DNA of 64,000 bases from Coriobacteriaceae bacterium (GCA_025992855.1 DAJPGB010000001.1:1860001-1924000); one strand, 5' to 3'; shown: positions 54,274 through 63,921, counted from the stretch's first letter. Program-made: numbers and translations. Notes: a model not told the origin generated them from the sequence alone.

Positions 54274-54863
54274 AAAAGAAGGCCTTTGCGATTCTCACCC
54301 TCTGCATCAGTCTCTTTGCCGCGGTTGCCCTGGTGGGTTGCGGCGGAAGCGGCGGCGCTACCGGCAGTGGCGGTGGCGGCGGCGCAGAAAAGCCAGCCGT
54401 GGATATGAGGACCGACTTCATCTGGTTTAAGGTCGAGGTGCCCGAGGGCGTCGAAATCACGGACGTCGCAGGCGACACGGCCGATAGGGCCCAGTTTAAG
54501 TTCACCGAGAGCGAGCACGCCAGCGACCGCTTCATCCCCGTCTTCGACTCTGACAAGAACGCTGACGAGCTGTTCGACTACGAGGCCAAATGGAAGGCCA
54601 ACTTTGAGTGGACCGAGAATGATCCCGTCAAGTACAACGGCAAGACCTGGCGCAACGCTTCCTATACACACTCGGGCGGCGTGACGACTGAGTACTTCAC
54701 CGAAGCAGGCGGCGGCAGCGTATACGCGAGCATCGACAACGTCGAGGAGCACAAGGACGCCGTCGAGACCATGATGAAGTCTCTGGAATTTGCCGACGAC
54801 ATCGCCGAAGCCAAGACCGAGGCCATGGACGTCAAGCTCGACGATATCGAGATCAAGCGCTAA
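54270..54863 (+). CDS. Paralogous lipoprotein 2, unknown function
   Basis: 197 aa. Lipobox ALVGCGGS, Gly-rich linker, then RTDFIWFKVEVPEGV, DRFIPVFDSD and VKYNGKTWRNASYTH, aligned with the first paralogue. The family fold is unknown. GAGGAGG precedes the ATG. Separate promoters and terminators indicate two monocistronic duplicates. Confidence 0.82.
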   Translation: MKKKAFAILTLCISLFAAVALVGCGGSGGATGSGGGGGAEKPAVDMRTDFIWFKVEVPEGVEITDVAGDTADRAQFKFTESEHASDRFIPVFDSDKNADELFDYEAKWKANFEWTENDPVKYNGKTWRNASYTHSGGVTTEYFTEAGGGSVYASIDNVEEHKDAVETMMKSLEFADDIAEAKTEAMDVKLDDIEIKR

Positions 54864-54933
54864 GCAACTGGCGAGCGCAGCGGGAAACACGGGCGCAGTG
54901 CAAACAAGCGACGGTGCCCCAGCGTTTCGTACT

Positions 54934-54968
54934 AAGGGAGGGCCGGTAAACCGACCCTCCCTTTCTTA
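54934..54968 (+). terminator. Terminator after lipoprotein 2
   Basis: AAGGGAGGG (54934-54942) pairs with CCCTCCCTT (54955-54963), extended by CGG/CCG, followed by TCTTA. Confidence 0.9.
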
Positions 54969-55168
54969 TGCCGGCACCTGACGAACGCGAGGATGCCGGA
55001 CGCCGGAACCACCCCAAATGTGGCAACGGTACGAAAACGGCAAGCACCCAAACACGTCCGCCCGCCGATTTATAGCGCCGCGCAGACAATTAAACCAGCA
55101 TCTTTAAACATCTGGGCAGTATAGTGACCAAAACTATCGCATAACCGCACTCTGCGAATGGAGAAGTT

Positions 55169-57622
55169 ATGACCGAACACCATGCCATCAGCCGCCGAGC
55201 GTTTACGCTGGGCCTAGGGCTTGCGGCGTTGTCACCACTTGCAAGCCTGCCCGAAACCGCAGCGCCGGGCATTCCCCTGCGAGCGGCATTTGCAGACAAC
55301 ACACCCGCACCGTCGGACAGCCTCGACAATTTCGTCATTCGCCTTCGCCCCGCGGGCTATTTTCGCACCGCGAGCGTCAACCAAGACGGCAACGTTCGCG
55401 GCAACGTCTGCCACCTGTTTAACGACGGCACGTCCAGCAAGCTCATCCTTGAGAACGTAACGACCAAGAATGACGATACAAACTGGTATGCTATCCGCAC
55501 CTTGCTCAATTTCGAAGAGCATAAAAAGACGGGCTACAGCATTTGGTCGGTCGACGACGACTCTGACAAAGATGGAAAGGTCATCCACGTATGGGGCGGC
55601 GAGTATGACAACAAGCCCAGCCGCGCTTTTGCGTTCGAGCGTCAATCAAACGGAACCTATATCATCCGAGACCGCACGGTCGAGAAAGAAACCGAGAAAA
55701 AAGACATTAAGTACCTGGCAATAGAATCGAACGGCGAAGACCAGGACAACAATAAGATCTGCCATAAGAGTAAGAGCATTCCGTGGGAGCTCGAACTTAT
55801 CGGTTACGACATGAAAAAGAACGATGCCACGGTTAGCAGCCTCGACTGGATCACGTACAGCAGCTACGTCGATGGGCCATGTTGGATGAAATACGTCGAC
55901 GACAACAAGTTCCTCGACGAGCTGAGCATCCCGGGTACGCACGATTCGGGCACCTGCAGCGTGGACAACGACACTGAGCCCCAATCCTCGCAAGTAAAAT
56001 GCCAGCAGGATTACATTCCCACGCAGTTGCTCGAAGGCATTCGCTATTTTGATATCCGGCTCGGAAAGGGCGACGACCCCGGTATCGACCACGGGGATTA
56101 CTACCTACTCAAAAAAGACGCGTACTTTATGCATCTTTCCGATGTCATAGGCTACTTCAAAACGTTTTTGAACGAAAACCCGACAGAAGCGCTCATCATG
56201 CTTGTATCACGAGGCAACGACGAGGCTACCGACGAAAGTGTTACGACGGCTTTCGCCAAGGTTTTGGACGACAACCCCAAACTGTTCTATACGTCGAGCC
56301 GAATCCCCACGCTACACGAGGTGCGCGGAAAGATCGTTCTGCTGCGTCGATTTAGGCTCGCCGGCAACAGTGTAAGCGGCCACACGTGGGGCCTCGACCT
56401 TACCGAATGGGATGACAAGATCAAGGCTCACTCCGACAGCGCCACTATGTGTCTCGTCCAAGACGCGCGGGGCTTTGAAGCCGCGGGGGAAACAGGCGAC
56501 AAAGAGCCCTATTGCACCAAGGTATACGCCCAGGACAAGTACAAACTCACGGGAACCGACAAGCTCAGCTGGGTCGATAATGCGCTGAAGGAAACGACCG
56601 GGCGCACGCGCAACGAGGTAGATGTCGAGGACGATAACGGGGCCAAGGAGCAAGTCCTGGAGCGCTGCTGGTCTATCAACTACACCAGCTGCACGGGCTT
56701 GTCGCACGGAGGCAATCCTTTTACCTCGGCACGAGTAGTCAACGAGCATCTGTATAAGAGCCCGTACATCAACCCCAGCGGCACCGAGGATACAAAGTCA
56801 GATTACCTCAAGCACATTGGCATCATCGCATCCGACTTTGTTGATGCGGCGCTGGCCCGGAGCATCTACCAGCGCAATTACGATACGGAGCACAAGCCGA
56901 CAGTTTCGTGCTACCTCCCGGACCGCATGCGCATGACGTACGGCGGCTCGCTGAGCGAAGCTTCGCTCCAAGGCGGTAAGACCGTTGGCGACGGCTATTT
57001 CCGCCTGGCCGACAGCAACAACGTTCTTAACGTGGCAGCCTCGGGCCGCGCATTTGCCATCGAATACGTGGATGTCGACGCCCTAGGCAACGAGACCGTT
57101 ACGGAACTGCAGGGTTCCGTGCCTATCGATATCGACCCGCGCGCGCTGACGCCCCACTTTGAGGGGCTCGAAGGCTTTAAGGCCGGCGAGGACGTGCGTG
57201 CTAAGATTACGGCATCGCTTGAGGGCAAGCTCGAAAACGATGCCTGCGCGGCGCAGTTGGAGTTTATGCACGATGCAAACGGCGCGCCGGACACGGCAAT
57301 GGCTGAGGGCGAAACATTTGCCGCAGGAACGTACTGGGTGCGCGCGAATGGGCTTTCGGGCGACGCGGCGCAAAACTACACGCTTGCCAGCGACGGGGCC
57401 GCGAGCTTTACCGTAGCGGCCTCGGGCAGTGCAGGCGGCACCGGCGCCGGCAGCGGCACGGGTTCCAACGCAGGCAGCGCTGATAAGAACGGTAAGGGCG
57501 ACCAGGGCAAGAACTCGGGCGGAAAAACTCGCCGACACGGGCGACGGCTCCGGCATTGCCGCCGGACTCGCCGCTGCCGCCGTGGCGACAACAGTCGCCG
57601 GCGCGGCGATGCTTGCCAGTGA
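55169..57622 (+). CDS. PLC-X domain surface protein with out-of-frame sorting tail
   Basis: 817 codons as read. The Tat-type signal SRRAFTLGLGLAALSPLA is at residues 9-26; a beta-rich, ricin-like region spans about 50-230; a PI-PLC X domain follows with LSIPGTHDSGT (His about 257), IRYFDIRLG and YFMHLSD (His about 320), both expected catalytic His; then an Ig-like module (about 660-750) and a Gly/Ser linker. After the A5 run at 57523-57527 the frame runs into Arg-rich nonsense. One fewer A restores KLADTGDGSG, a TM helix and a stop at 57653, i.e. a cell-wall sorting signal. Confidence 0.75.
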   Translation: MTEHHAISRRAFTLGLGLAALSPLASLPETAAPGIPLRAAFADNTPAPSDSLDNFVIRLRPAGYFRTASVNQDGNVRGNVCHLFNDGTSSKLILENVTTKNDDTNWYAIRTLLNFEEHKKTGYSIWSVDDDSDKDGKVIHVWGGEYDNKPSRAFAFERQSNGTYIIRDRTVEKETEKKDIKYLAIESNGEDQDNNKICHKSKSIPWELELIGYDMKKNDATVSSLDWITYSSYVDGPCWMKYVDDNKFLDELSIPGTHDSGTCSVDNDTEPQSSQVKCQQDYIPTQLLEGIRYFDIRLGKGDDPGIDHGDYYLLKKDAYFMHLSDVIGYFKTFLNENPTEALIMLVSRGNDEATDESVTTAFAKVLDDNPKLFYTSSRIPTLHEVRGKIVLLRRFRLAGNSVSGHTWGLDLTEWDDKIKAHSDSATMCLVQDARGFEAAGETGDKEPYCTKVYAQDKYKLTGTDKLSWVDNALKETTGRTRNEVDVEDDNGAKEQVLERCWSINYTSCTGLSHGGNPFTSARVVNEHLYKSPYINPSGTEDTKSDYLKHIGIIASDFVDAALARSIYQRNYDTEHKPTVSCYLPDRMRMTYGGSLSEASLQGGKTVGDGYFRLADSNNVLNVAASGRAFAIEYVDVDALGNETVTELQGSVPIDIDPRALTPHFEGLEGFKAGEDVRAKITASLEGKLENDACAAQLEFMHDANGAPDTAMAEGETFAAGTYWVRANGLSGDAAQNYTLASDGAASFTVAASGSAGGTGAGSGTGSNAGSADKNGKGDQGKNSGGKTRRHGRRLRHCRRTRRCRRGDNSRRRGDACQ

Positions 57623-57653
57623 CGGTGAAAACAACGAGGACGTTGTCGAATAG
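57528..57653 (+). other. Detached C-terminal sorting signal (+1 frame)
   Basis: This frame encodes LADTGDGSGIAAGLAAAAVA, more hydrophobic residues and an acidic tail to TAG at 57653. LxxTG, a hydrophobic helix and a short charged end are the layout of sortase substrates, although the tail here is acidic rather than basic. It belongs to the PLC-X protein if one A is lost. Confidence 0.65.
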
Positions 57654-57683
57654 GCTTGCTGAACCTTTTGGACGCATCAACTC

Positions 57684-57721
57684 AATCGGGGCGCAGAATA
57701 CCGTTCTGCACCCCGATTTTT
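57684..57721. terminator. Terminator between convergent genes
   Basis: AATCGGGG and CCCCGATT (57684-57691, 57711-57718) plus GCAGAA/TTCTGC form the stem; TTT follows. Confidence 0.9.
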
Positions 57722-57746
57722 ACCTTGGCCCGAACGCCGCTATAGG

Positions 57747-58016
57747 CTACATCACCATATTCAGCGCATTAACAAATTCCTGGGCCTTCGCACGGCTGCT
57801 CAGGCTAAAAACGCAAGCGGTTAACAGTCGATTGCGCAGAAAAACATCGCGGCCTTTGATTCTATTGACGCCCGTGATGTCCTTAAGGTAAACGATCTCG
57901 GTGTGCTTGCCACCGAACGTGCCTTTCTTGAGCACCTCGATACGGTTGGGGAAGATCTTGACGTCTTTAAACCTGCCCGAACCTTTGTCCTGGAACAGCA
58001 GCGTGTTGTTGTCCAT
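57747..58016 (-). CDS. Small PH-like (bPH) domain protein
   Basis: 89 aa, mostly beta-strands: TLLFQDKGSGRFKDVKIFPNRIEVLKKG, then EIVYLKDITGVNRIKG and a C-terminal helix AKAQEFVNALNMV. The pattern fits a bacterial PH domain or related SHOCT/bPH protein. GGGAG lies before the ATG at 58016; a GTG 15 codons earlier is less likely. Confidence 0.55.
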   Translation of the reverse strand: MDNNTLLFQDKGSGRFKDVKIFPNRIEVLKKGTFGGKHTEIVYLKDITGVNRIKGRDVFLRNRLLTACVFSLSSRAKAQEFVNALNMVM

Positions 58017-58189
58017 GCGCGTCACTCCCGTGAGGTTCGCTAAAACTGCCTCTATGGTCACATTTTAACCACCACAAATCCTTTTCGCGGTCGTGCGCAG
58101 AGCACTAAATCGTGTCCGCACGAGCAAATAAACTAACTACCGCAAGGAATATTTGCAGATATCCAAGAATGGCGACACAAAACAAAGGA

Positions 58190-58235
58190 TTAGCAATGGC
58201 TAAGATTTAAGCCTAAAAACCTTAGGAAGTGCTAA
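58190..58235. promoter_or_regulatory. hicAB promoter/operator palindromes
   Basis: TTAGC-aatg-GCTAA (58190-58203) and CCTAA-n5-TTAGG (58212-58226) precede an AT-rich TAATATATAG. They are likely binding sites for the HTH of the HicB-like antitoxin. Confidence 0.5.
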
Positions 58236-58260
58236 TATATAGTTATTGAAAGAGGCTGAG

Positions 58261-58431
58261 ATGCAGAGACGCGAATTGATCCGTATCCTCGAAGAAGCCG
58301 GCTTCATCTCGAAAGGAGGCACTAATCACGAGAAGTTCGTCAAAGGAGATAAACTCGTGCTCGTGAAACGCCACCGAGAGATTGAGGATCAAATTGCCAA
58401 AAGAATCCTAAGGCAGGCAGGGCTTCGATAG
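58261..58431 (+). CDS. HicA-family mRNA interferase toxin
   Basis: 56 aa dsRBD-like toxin. RRELIRILEEAGF, then GGTNHEKFVKGD with the catalytic His, then the basic C-terminal strand VKRHREI. ATG at 58261 behind GAGG. The partner antitoxin follows 45 bp downstream. Confidence 0.87.
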   Translation: MQRRELIRILEEAGFISKGGTNHEKFVKGDKLVLVKRHREIEDQIAKRILRQAGLR

Positions 58432-58476
58432 CTCATCCTCATCACATTTCGCATCGCTTTTTAGAGGAGGTCTTAC

Positions 58477-58929
58477 ATGGTTTACGTATGGGAATTTGAG
58501 TTCTTTGATTCGGACGGCATGATCGATGCCGTGCCATGTGGCTCGCTAGGCGGAGGAGGAACGTTTGGCTCCGACTTAAACGACGCTGTCGAAAGCGCCG
58601 CCGATTTTCTCGCATGCATGGTCGACGATCACCTTATGGGCGGTGTCGATCTTCCCGCGCCGGACTTTGGACACCAGCCACAACACGGCGGCAAGATTAT
58701 CGCCGTGGCCGTCAGCCGCGAGCTCGGCGACATCCCCGCCGTCACCGCAGCGGACGCCGCTCGCATGCTTGGCGTTAGCACGGCAAGGGTATCGCAGCTG
58801 ATAAATGCTGGGCTGTTGGATTCTTGGAAGGACGGCACCAAGCGCATGGTGTCCAAAGCTTCCATCGAGGCACGACTCGCCGACGCGCCAAAGGCGGGGC
58901 GCCCGAAAGAGACACCTGTTGCTGTGTAA
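58477..58929 (+). CDS. HicB-like antitoxin with HTH domain
   Basis: 150 aa. The N-terminal partial RNase H-like fold (WEFEFFDSDGMIDAVPCGSLGGGGTFG) covers HicA; the C-terminal segment DAARMLGVSTARVSQLINAGLL is a DNA-binding HTH. AGAGGAGG precedes the ATG. Toxin-first gene order is normal for hicAB. Confidence 0.83.
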   Translation: MVYVWEFEFFDSDGMIDAVPCGSLGGGGTFGSDLNDAVESAADFLACMVDDHLMGGVDLPAPDFGHQPQHGGKIIAVAVSRELGDIPAVTAADAARMLGVSTARVSQLINAGLLDSWKDGTKRMVSKASIEARLADAPKAGRPKETPVAV

Positions 58930-59091
58930 AGTGATATCAACGATTGCCTTTGTTATTTGACACGTCTAACAGCTGGGTTCTCTCAATTTGGGACTCATTG
59001 CGCCCCGAATTGAGCTGACTCATTATCGCAGGCCATGCGCAACCCCAACCCCGATGGCATCTCACACCACCTGGCATAAGAGGAGTTTTTC

Positions 59092-59880
59092 ATGACAGAC
59101 AGACCGAAAGCCACAGTGCGCGACTGCGTCTATGGGCTCGCCGTTGGCGATGCATTGGGCGTCCCTTATGAGTTCAGGCCCCGCGGCACGTTCGAATGCA
59201 CCGACATGGTCGGCTACGGCACGCACGGGCAGCCCGCGGGCACCTGGAGCGACGATACATCCATGACGCTTGCCATTTGCGATTCGATTAGGGAGCTTGG
59301 GTGCATCGACACCGCGGACATGCGCGATAAGTTCGTGAGCTGGATTGACCGCGGCGAGTATACGATAGACGGCGTCTTCGATTACGGCGGCACGACCGCC
59401 CGCGCACTTCGCTCTGGCAAGGGTGGCTCCGGCGAGCGCGACAACGGCAACGGCTCGCTCATGCGCATCGCACCCCTAACGTTCACCGACGCGACGGACG
59501 AAGAGATCTGCGAGGTCTCCGCGATTACGCACGCCCATAGAACGTCAACCGACGCATGCGTCATATTTGTCGAGCTGATGAGGGGCGTGATGAACGGCGA
59601 GCTTCCCTCGTGGGTGCTCCACCTGAAAGACGCACCCGAGCACGAAATCAGGTCTGGCGGCTTCGTGCTTGACACGCTTAAGGCCGCTACCTGGTGCTTC
59701 GTCAACACTAAAAGCTACGAGCAATGCGTGCTCGCCGCCGTTAACCTAGGCGACGACACCGACACCACCGCAGCCGTCGCCGGCGCCCTCGCGGGTACGG
59801 CCTATGGCATGGACGCAATTCCGCAAGAGTGGGTCGACACCCTGCGCGGTAAAGAGCTGATTGAGAGATGTCTGTTTTAG
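59092..59880 (+). CDS. ADP-ribosylglycohydrolase family protein
   Basis: 262 aa, all-helical DraG/ARH fold. GLAVGDALGVPYEF, WSDDTSM, NGSLMRIAP and LGDDTDTTAA hold the Asp residues that bind two Mg ions. It removes ADP-ribose from a protein, nucleic acid or small molecule; target unknown. Preceded by AGAGGAG. It stands next to hicAB in an accessory stretch. Confidence 0.88.
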   Translation: MTDRPKATVRDCVYGLAVGDALGVPYEFRPRGTFECTDMVGYGTHGQPAGTWSDDTSMTLAICDSIRELGCIDTADMRDKFVSWIDRGEYTIDGVFDYGGTTARALRSGKGGSGERDNGNGSLMRIAPLTFTDATDEEICEVSAITHAHRTSTDACVIFVELMRGVMNGELPSWVLHLKDAPEHEIRSGGFVLDTLKAATWCFVNTKSYEQCVLAAVNLGDDTDTTAAVAGALAGTAYGMDAIPQEWVDTLRGKELIERCLF

Positions 59881-59922
59881 GGCGCCCCTCAAACTAAATC
59901 TCGAGAAGCATCCGTATCGCAC

Positions 59923-59960
59923 AAAAACGGGGCAGCCCGCACTCCTGCAAACTGCCCCGT
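59923..59960 (-). terminator. Terminator of the zinc-ribbon gene
   Basis: ACGGGGCAG (59927-59935) pairs with CTGCCCCGT (59952-59960). On the minus strand TTTTT follows. Confidence 0.88.
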
Positions 59961-60002
59961 AGCCCCGGCTTTCACGTCGCAGCGCCAACCGGCACCACTC
60001 CC

Positions 60003-61340
60003 CTACTTCCCAAAAATCGCAGCGAGCAAGCCCTTGCGTTTGGGCTTTTCTTCTCGGTAGGAACCCTCGGCAACCGCTGCAACCTGGCGCGGTTGCTCGC
60101 CGCCTCCACGGCGCACGATCTGGTACAGAAACGGCGACTTAACGTATTTGACCTCGATGGGCGTGGCATGCACGGTGCTCTCACCGGACAGATGCAGGCT
60201 CGGATTGAGCGGCGCCACGACGTGCGTTTCGCGCTTGTCACTAAACACCACCGCGGCCGCGCGGCCCGTCTGTCCGTTTACGGCAATGCGCACCTGCTCG
60301 TCATCGCGGCCGTCCGTCGCCGGACGATCGACAAAGTAGACCGGCACCATCACCAGGCCATCCTTATGCTTGCGGGCCTTGCGCGCCCAGGTTCGGATGC
60401 TCTTTTTATTGAGCCCCAGTACGGCCTCGGCATCGTTGCCCGCAACGTCGAGCGCCAACTTATCAATGACAACCTGGTCCTTGGTAGATGCATCGACGGA
60501 GACGACGCGGAAGTCGCCTTCCTGCATGGCGGGATCGAACGGACCGACCTTGGCAAAGTCCCACGGCTCCAAAATGCCCATGAGGCGAACGTCCAGGTAG
60601 TTTGCCCTGGGGTATGCCCAGTCGAGCACCTCGTAGTACACCAGGGTTTCCTTGCTCAGGCCCTTGCCCGGGAAGCTCGCCATCATGCGCAGGTCCGCCA
60701 GCGCCATGGGGAAATAGAAGAGCATCATGTCGTTTTGGATCGCATCTTCCACGTCGTGCCCGGCAAAGGCATCCGGGTACTGGCGCACCAGCTGCAGCGC
60801 GTTGGCACGTGCCTGCTGCGGCGAGATTTCGCAGGGAATACCCTGATCCGGCACATACTCCGCACCCACGCCCATGGTCAGACGCTTGCTAAATGTCCCC
60901 GGCTTGAGCAGGTCGGCAATGCCGATCTTGTTGCCGCAGGACGGGCACTCAAACACGCGCTGGGTCGACTCGCCCTCAAAGGACGCACCACAGAAGGGGC
61001 AAGGAATACTCACATGCGTGGCCTCTTGGAACTCCTGCGCCGTGCCGCGATCCTCCCACAGCAGATGTTCCAGGACCGACTGATTGCGCCAGTGCGAATT
61101 GAAGAAATACCAGTCCGGGTCCTCCGGGCGCTCGAGTTGCGACACATGCGTGAGCTTGAGCAGTCCATCCACCACCGTCAGCGGCGTATGGCGAATGCCC
61201 AGAGCGCTCTTGGGCTCCCCCGCATCAGCCTGCCACGGAACGACCGTGCCGCAATAGGCGCACTCAAAGCTGCGCTTAGCCTGGTGCGAGTACATAGGGC
61301 CGCCGCAGTTTTGACATTTAATGGCAAACATCTCGTCCAT
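60003..61340 (-). CDS. Double zinc-ribbon protein, YdjG/TFIIB-type
   Basis: 445 aa. Two zinc ribbons: CQNCGGP ... CAYCG (about 9-33) and CPFCGASF ... CPSCGNKIG (about 113-139). The rest is a soluble alpha/beta region with no enzyme motif. Similar to Bacillus YdjG-type proteins, which accompany phage-shock or membrane-stress factors. AAAGGAGG precedes the ATG at 61340. Confidence 0.65.
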   Translation of the reverse strand: MDEMFAIKCQNCGGPMYSHQAKRSFECAYCGTVVPWQADAGEPKSALGIRHTPLTVVDGLLKLTHVSQLERPEDPDWYFFNSHWRNQSVLEHLLWEDRGTAQEFQEATHVSIPCPFCGASFEGESTQRVFECPSCGNKIGIADLLKPGTFSKRLTMGVGAEYVPDQGIPCEISPQQARANALQLVRQYPDAFAGHDVEDAIQNDMMLFYFPMALADLRMMASFPGKGLSKETLVYYEVLDWAYPRANYLDVRLMGILEPWDFAKVGPFDPAMQEGDFRVVSVDASTKDQVVIDKLALDVAGNDAEAVLGLNKKSIRTWARKARKHKDGLVMVPVYFVDRPATDGRDDEQVRIAVNGQTGRAAAVVFSDKRETHVVAPLNPSLHLSGESTVHATPIEVKYVKSPFLYQIVRRGGGEQPRQVAAVAEGSYREEKPKRKGLLAAIFGK

Positions 61341-61558
61341 GGAAACGTCCTCCTTTGCACAGGGGCTGTCGACATTAAGTATGTCGAGCAAGCAGGCACA
61401 TGCCCATACCCATGTGGCCCAAAATGGACCACCCATGCAGACGAGAAGGCTCGCTCGTTAGCACCGGCAGACTATTGCTGCATTTTCTGAGCATCGGTGC
61501 ACGGCGCCCCCGCGCGAGCTACACTATCCCCTTAAACATGATTGTGAGGACGACCGCT

Positions 61559-62740
61559 ATGCTATTTGTAAATCGGCTGGTACATACGCTTGTTCCCGGC
61601 AGCGAGAGCGAGCCGGTCGATGCATCTTGCCGCACCAACGCGGGCTTTTCCGCAAGCCTCGTCTGCATTGGCCTCAACATCACCCTGTGCCTGGCCAAGG
61701 GCATCGCGGGCCTGCTCGCCGGCTCCGTCTCCCTCATCGCCGACGCTTTCAACAACCTCTCCGATGCCTCGAGCAACATCGTGAGTCTGCTCGGGTTCCG
61801 CCTTGCCAGCCGCCCGGCAGACGAAGGCCACCCCTATGGCCACGGTCGCTATGAGTACCTAGCCGGCCTGTTCGTCGCCGTCCTGGTTTGCGCCGTCGGC
61901 ATCAATCTGATCCTCGAGTCGGTCACTAAGATCATCAAGCCTTCCCCCACTGCATATTCGGTGCTCTCCTTAGCCGCCCTCGTCTTGTCCATGCTCGTTA
62001 AGCTCTGGATGGCAGCGTTCAACCGCACGCTGGGCGATCGCATCGACTCGGAGACGCTCATCGCCACAGCACAGGACTCCAAAAACGACGTCATCACCTC
62101 GGGCTCGGTCTTGGTGGCGGCGCTTATTTCGCAGACGACCGGCTTCGACCTCGATGGCTGGGCAGGCCTGGGTGTGGGCATCTTCATCTGCATCAGCGGC
62201 ATGGGTCTAGTGCGCGACGCCATCAGCCCGTTGCTGGGGCAAGCGCCCGACCCCAAGCTCGTCCAGGCAATCCGCGACAAGATCATGTCCTATCCACAGG
62301 TCTTGGGCACACACGACCTGATGGTGCATGACTACGGCCCCGGTCGTCAGTTTGCCAGCGCCCACGTGGAGATGCCCGGCGAGGGCGACGCATTTGAGCA
62401 CCACGAGATCCTGGACACCATCGAGCACGACATCAAGCGCCAGATGGGCATTGGCATCACGCTGCACTGCGACCCCATCGCCACCACCGGCGACGACCTG
62501 CGCGGCTGGGTCAAGCGCGGCGTCATGCAGATCGATCCCGCGCTCTCCATCCACGACCTGCACGAGCACGACGGGTTCGTTTCGTTTGACCTGGTGCGTC
62601 CCGACGGCTTTGACATATCCGACGAGGAGCTGCTGGAGCTCGTCACGCGCATCGTGCACGAGCGCCGGCCCGACGTCTCGTGCGTCGTCACATTTGACTC
62701 GGGCTTCAGCTCGCCCGAGCGTCCGGCCGAGCAGCTGTAG
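61559..62740 (+). CDS. Cation diffusion facilitator (CDF) transporter
   Basis: 393 aa. Six TM helices with the first metal site in LIADAFNNLSD (Asp-x-x-x-x-x-x-Asp) and the second in DSKNDVITSG (Asp-x3-Asp), then a cytoplasmic ferredoxin-like domain. An extra C-terminal stretch of about 90 residues follows (LHEHDGFVSFDLVRPDGFD). It exports Zn, Mn or Fe in exchange for protons. GAGGA lies before the ATG at 61559. Confidence 0.87.
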   Translation: MLFVNRLVHTLVPGSESEPVDASCRTNAGFSASLVCIGLNITLCLAKGIAGLLAGSVSLIADAFNNLSDASSNIVSLLGFRLASRPADEGHPYGHGRYEYLAGLFVAVLVCAVGINLILESVTKIIKPSPTAYSVLSLAALVLSMLVKLWMAAFNRTLGDRIDSETLIATAQDSKNDVITSGSVLVAALISQTTGFDLDGWAGLGVGIFICISGMGLVRDAISPLLGQAPDPKLVQAIRDKIMSYPQVLGTHDLMVHDYGPGRQFASAHVEMPGEGDAFEHHEILDTIEHDIKRQMGIGITLHCDPIATTGDDLRGWVKRGVMQIDPALSIHDLHEHDGFVSFDLVRPDGFDISDEELLELVTRIVHERRPDVSCVVTFDSGFSSPERPAEQL

Positions 62741-62752
62741 CCCGCTTAACAG

Positions 62753-63742
62753 CTAGTTTCCCTGCGCGCCCGAAATGCCGTTTTGCAGGGCATCCCAGGC
62801 GTTCGTTGCCATATCGCCCAGGCTCTGCGCGGTATCGCCGAGATTCTGAGCCGTGTCACCCAGCTCTTGGGCCTTATCCCCAAGCTCCTGTGCCTTGTTG
62901 CTCAAGTCCTCCAGCGTATTGGAACTCGAGCTGTCGGTACCGCTTTGGCCGTCGGACGAGTTGCCCGAGCTATTCTTGTGCGTGAGTTGAATTTCGAGGT
63001 TGCCGTTGTCGTTATAGTAGGCAGAAGTAACGACCCAGTTGGAATCGACGACGGGCGTTGAGCCATCATCAGTCAGGACCACGGCATTCGAAAGATCGGC
63101 GCCGCGCGACTTGAGGAGCTTCTTGGCGTTGGACCAGTACTGCCCCGGGATATCGCTCAGATCGACGGTGCTAGACGAGGCGGATTCGGTTTGCTCGGCA
63201 GCGGTATCGGCCGTTGAACTCCCTCGCTTGTTGAGCATGCCCGACACGATGGCAAACACAATCGAGAGGGCAAAGAAGATCGCCAGCACAATCAGGATCT
63301 TCTTGATCACGCTCGACGAACGCGACGGCTTCTTCTCCTCGTCCTCGCCATATTGCGGAATCGACTTGGGGTACTCGCGATACGGCTCGCGCGACTCATA
63401 GCGAGGCTGCGCCGTGCGAGGCATATACGTCGTCTGCTGAGGCTGCGGAATGGGATTCTGCGGCAGGTCATCATAGGGATTCGGTGTCGAGGCGGCATAA
63501 GAATCCTGCGGCGCATAATCAAACGGGTCCGGAGCTGCGTTGCCATAGGGGCCTTGCGAAGATGCAGCATAAGAATCCTGCGCCGTGTCGCCATAGCCCA
63601 TAACCCGGGTGGGCTCGGCAGAAGGCTGCGTCGCGGCGGGGTCGGTATAACCGCGGTTGGGAACAACGCGGGTCGCATCGGCGCTATCGCCAGCCTGCGC
63701 GGAACCGTAGCCGCCCATCACGGTTGTCTTGTCCTGATCCAT
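62753..63742 (-). CDS. Single-pass membrane protein with Q/G/Y-rich N-terminus and C-terminal repeats
   Basis: 329 aa. Residues 1-140 are Gln/Tyr/Pro/Ala-rich; one TM helix lies near 148-168 (ILIVLAIFFALSIVFAIVSG); a folded region follows (about 200-260, GQYWSNAKKLLKSRGADLS). The tail repeats LGD(K/T/M)AQ(E/N/S) about five times. GGAAAGGAATC precedes the ATG. Function unknown. Confidence 0.7.
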   Translation of the reverse strand: MDQDKTTVMGGYGSAQAGDSADATRVVPNRGYTDPAATQPSAEPTRVMGYGDTAQDSYAASSQGPYGNAAPDPFDYAPQDSYAASTPNPYDDLPQNPIPQPQQTTYMPRTAQPRYESREPYREYPKSIPQYGEDEEKKPSRSSSVIKKILIVLAIFFALSIVFAIVSGMLNKRGSSTADTAAEQTESASSSTVDLSDIPGQYWSNAKKLLKSRGADLSNAVVLTDDGSTPVVDSNWVVTSAYYNDNGNLEIQLTHKNSSGNSSDGQSGTDSSSSNTLEDLSNKAQELGDKAQELGDTAQNLGDTAQSLGDMATNAWDALQNGISGAQGN

Positions 63743-63860
63743 GCAACGATTCCTTTCCGTCGCGCGTGAGCATCACGTTATCCATGCATTCTACCCGCGC
63801 AAAAGCCTATGATGGGCAGAGCCCGTCGGTATCTACAAGACATGCGCGGGCCTAAGGATA

Positions 63861-63895
63861 AAAAGCCCCGCCGGGCCTTGTGGGCACGGCGGGGC
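63861..63895 (-). terminator. Terminator of the partial gene at the window edge
   Basis: GCCCCGCCG (63865-63873) pairs with CGGCGGGGC (63887-63895); TTTTT follows on the minus strand. Confidence 0.9.
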
Positions 63896-63921
63896 GGACA
63901 AGCAGCTATGGGCAGCAGGCT

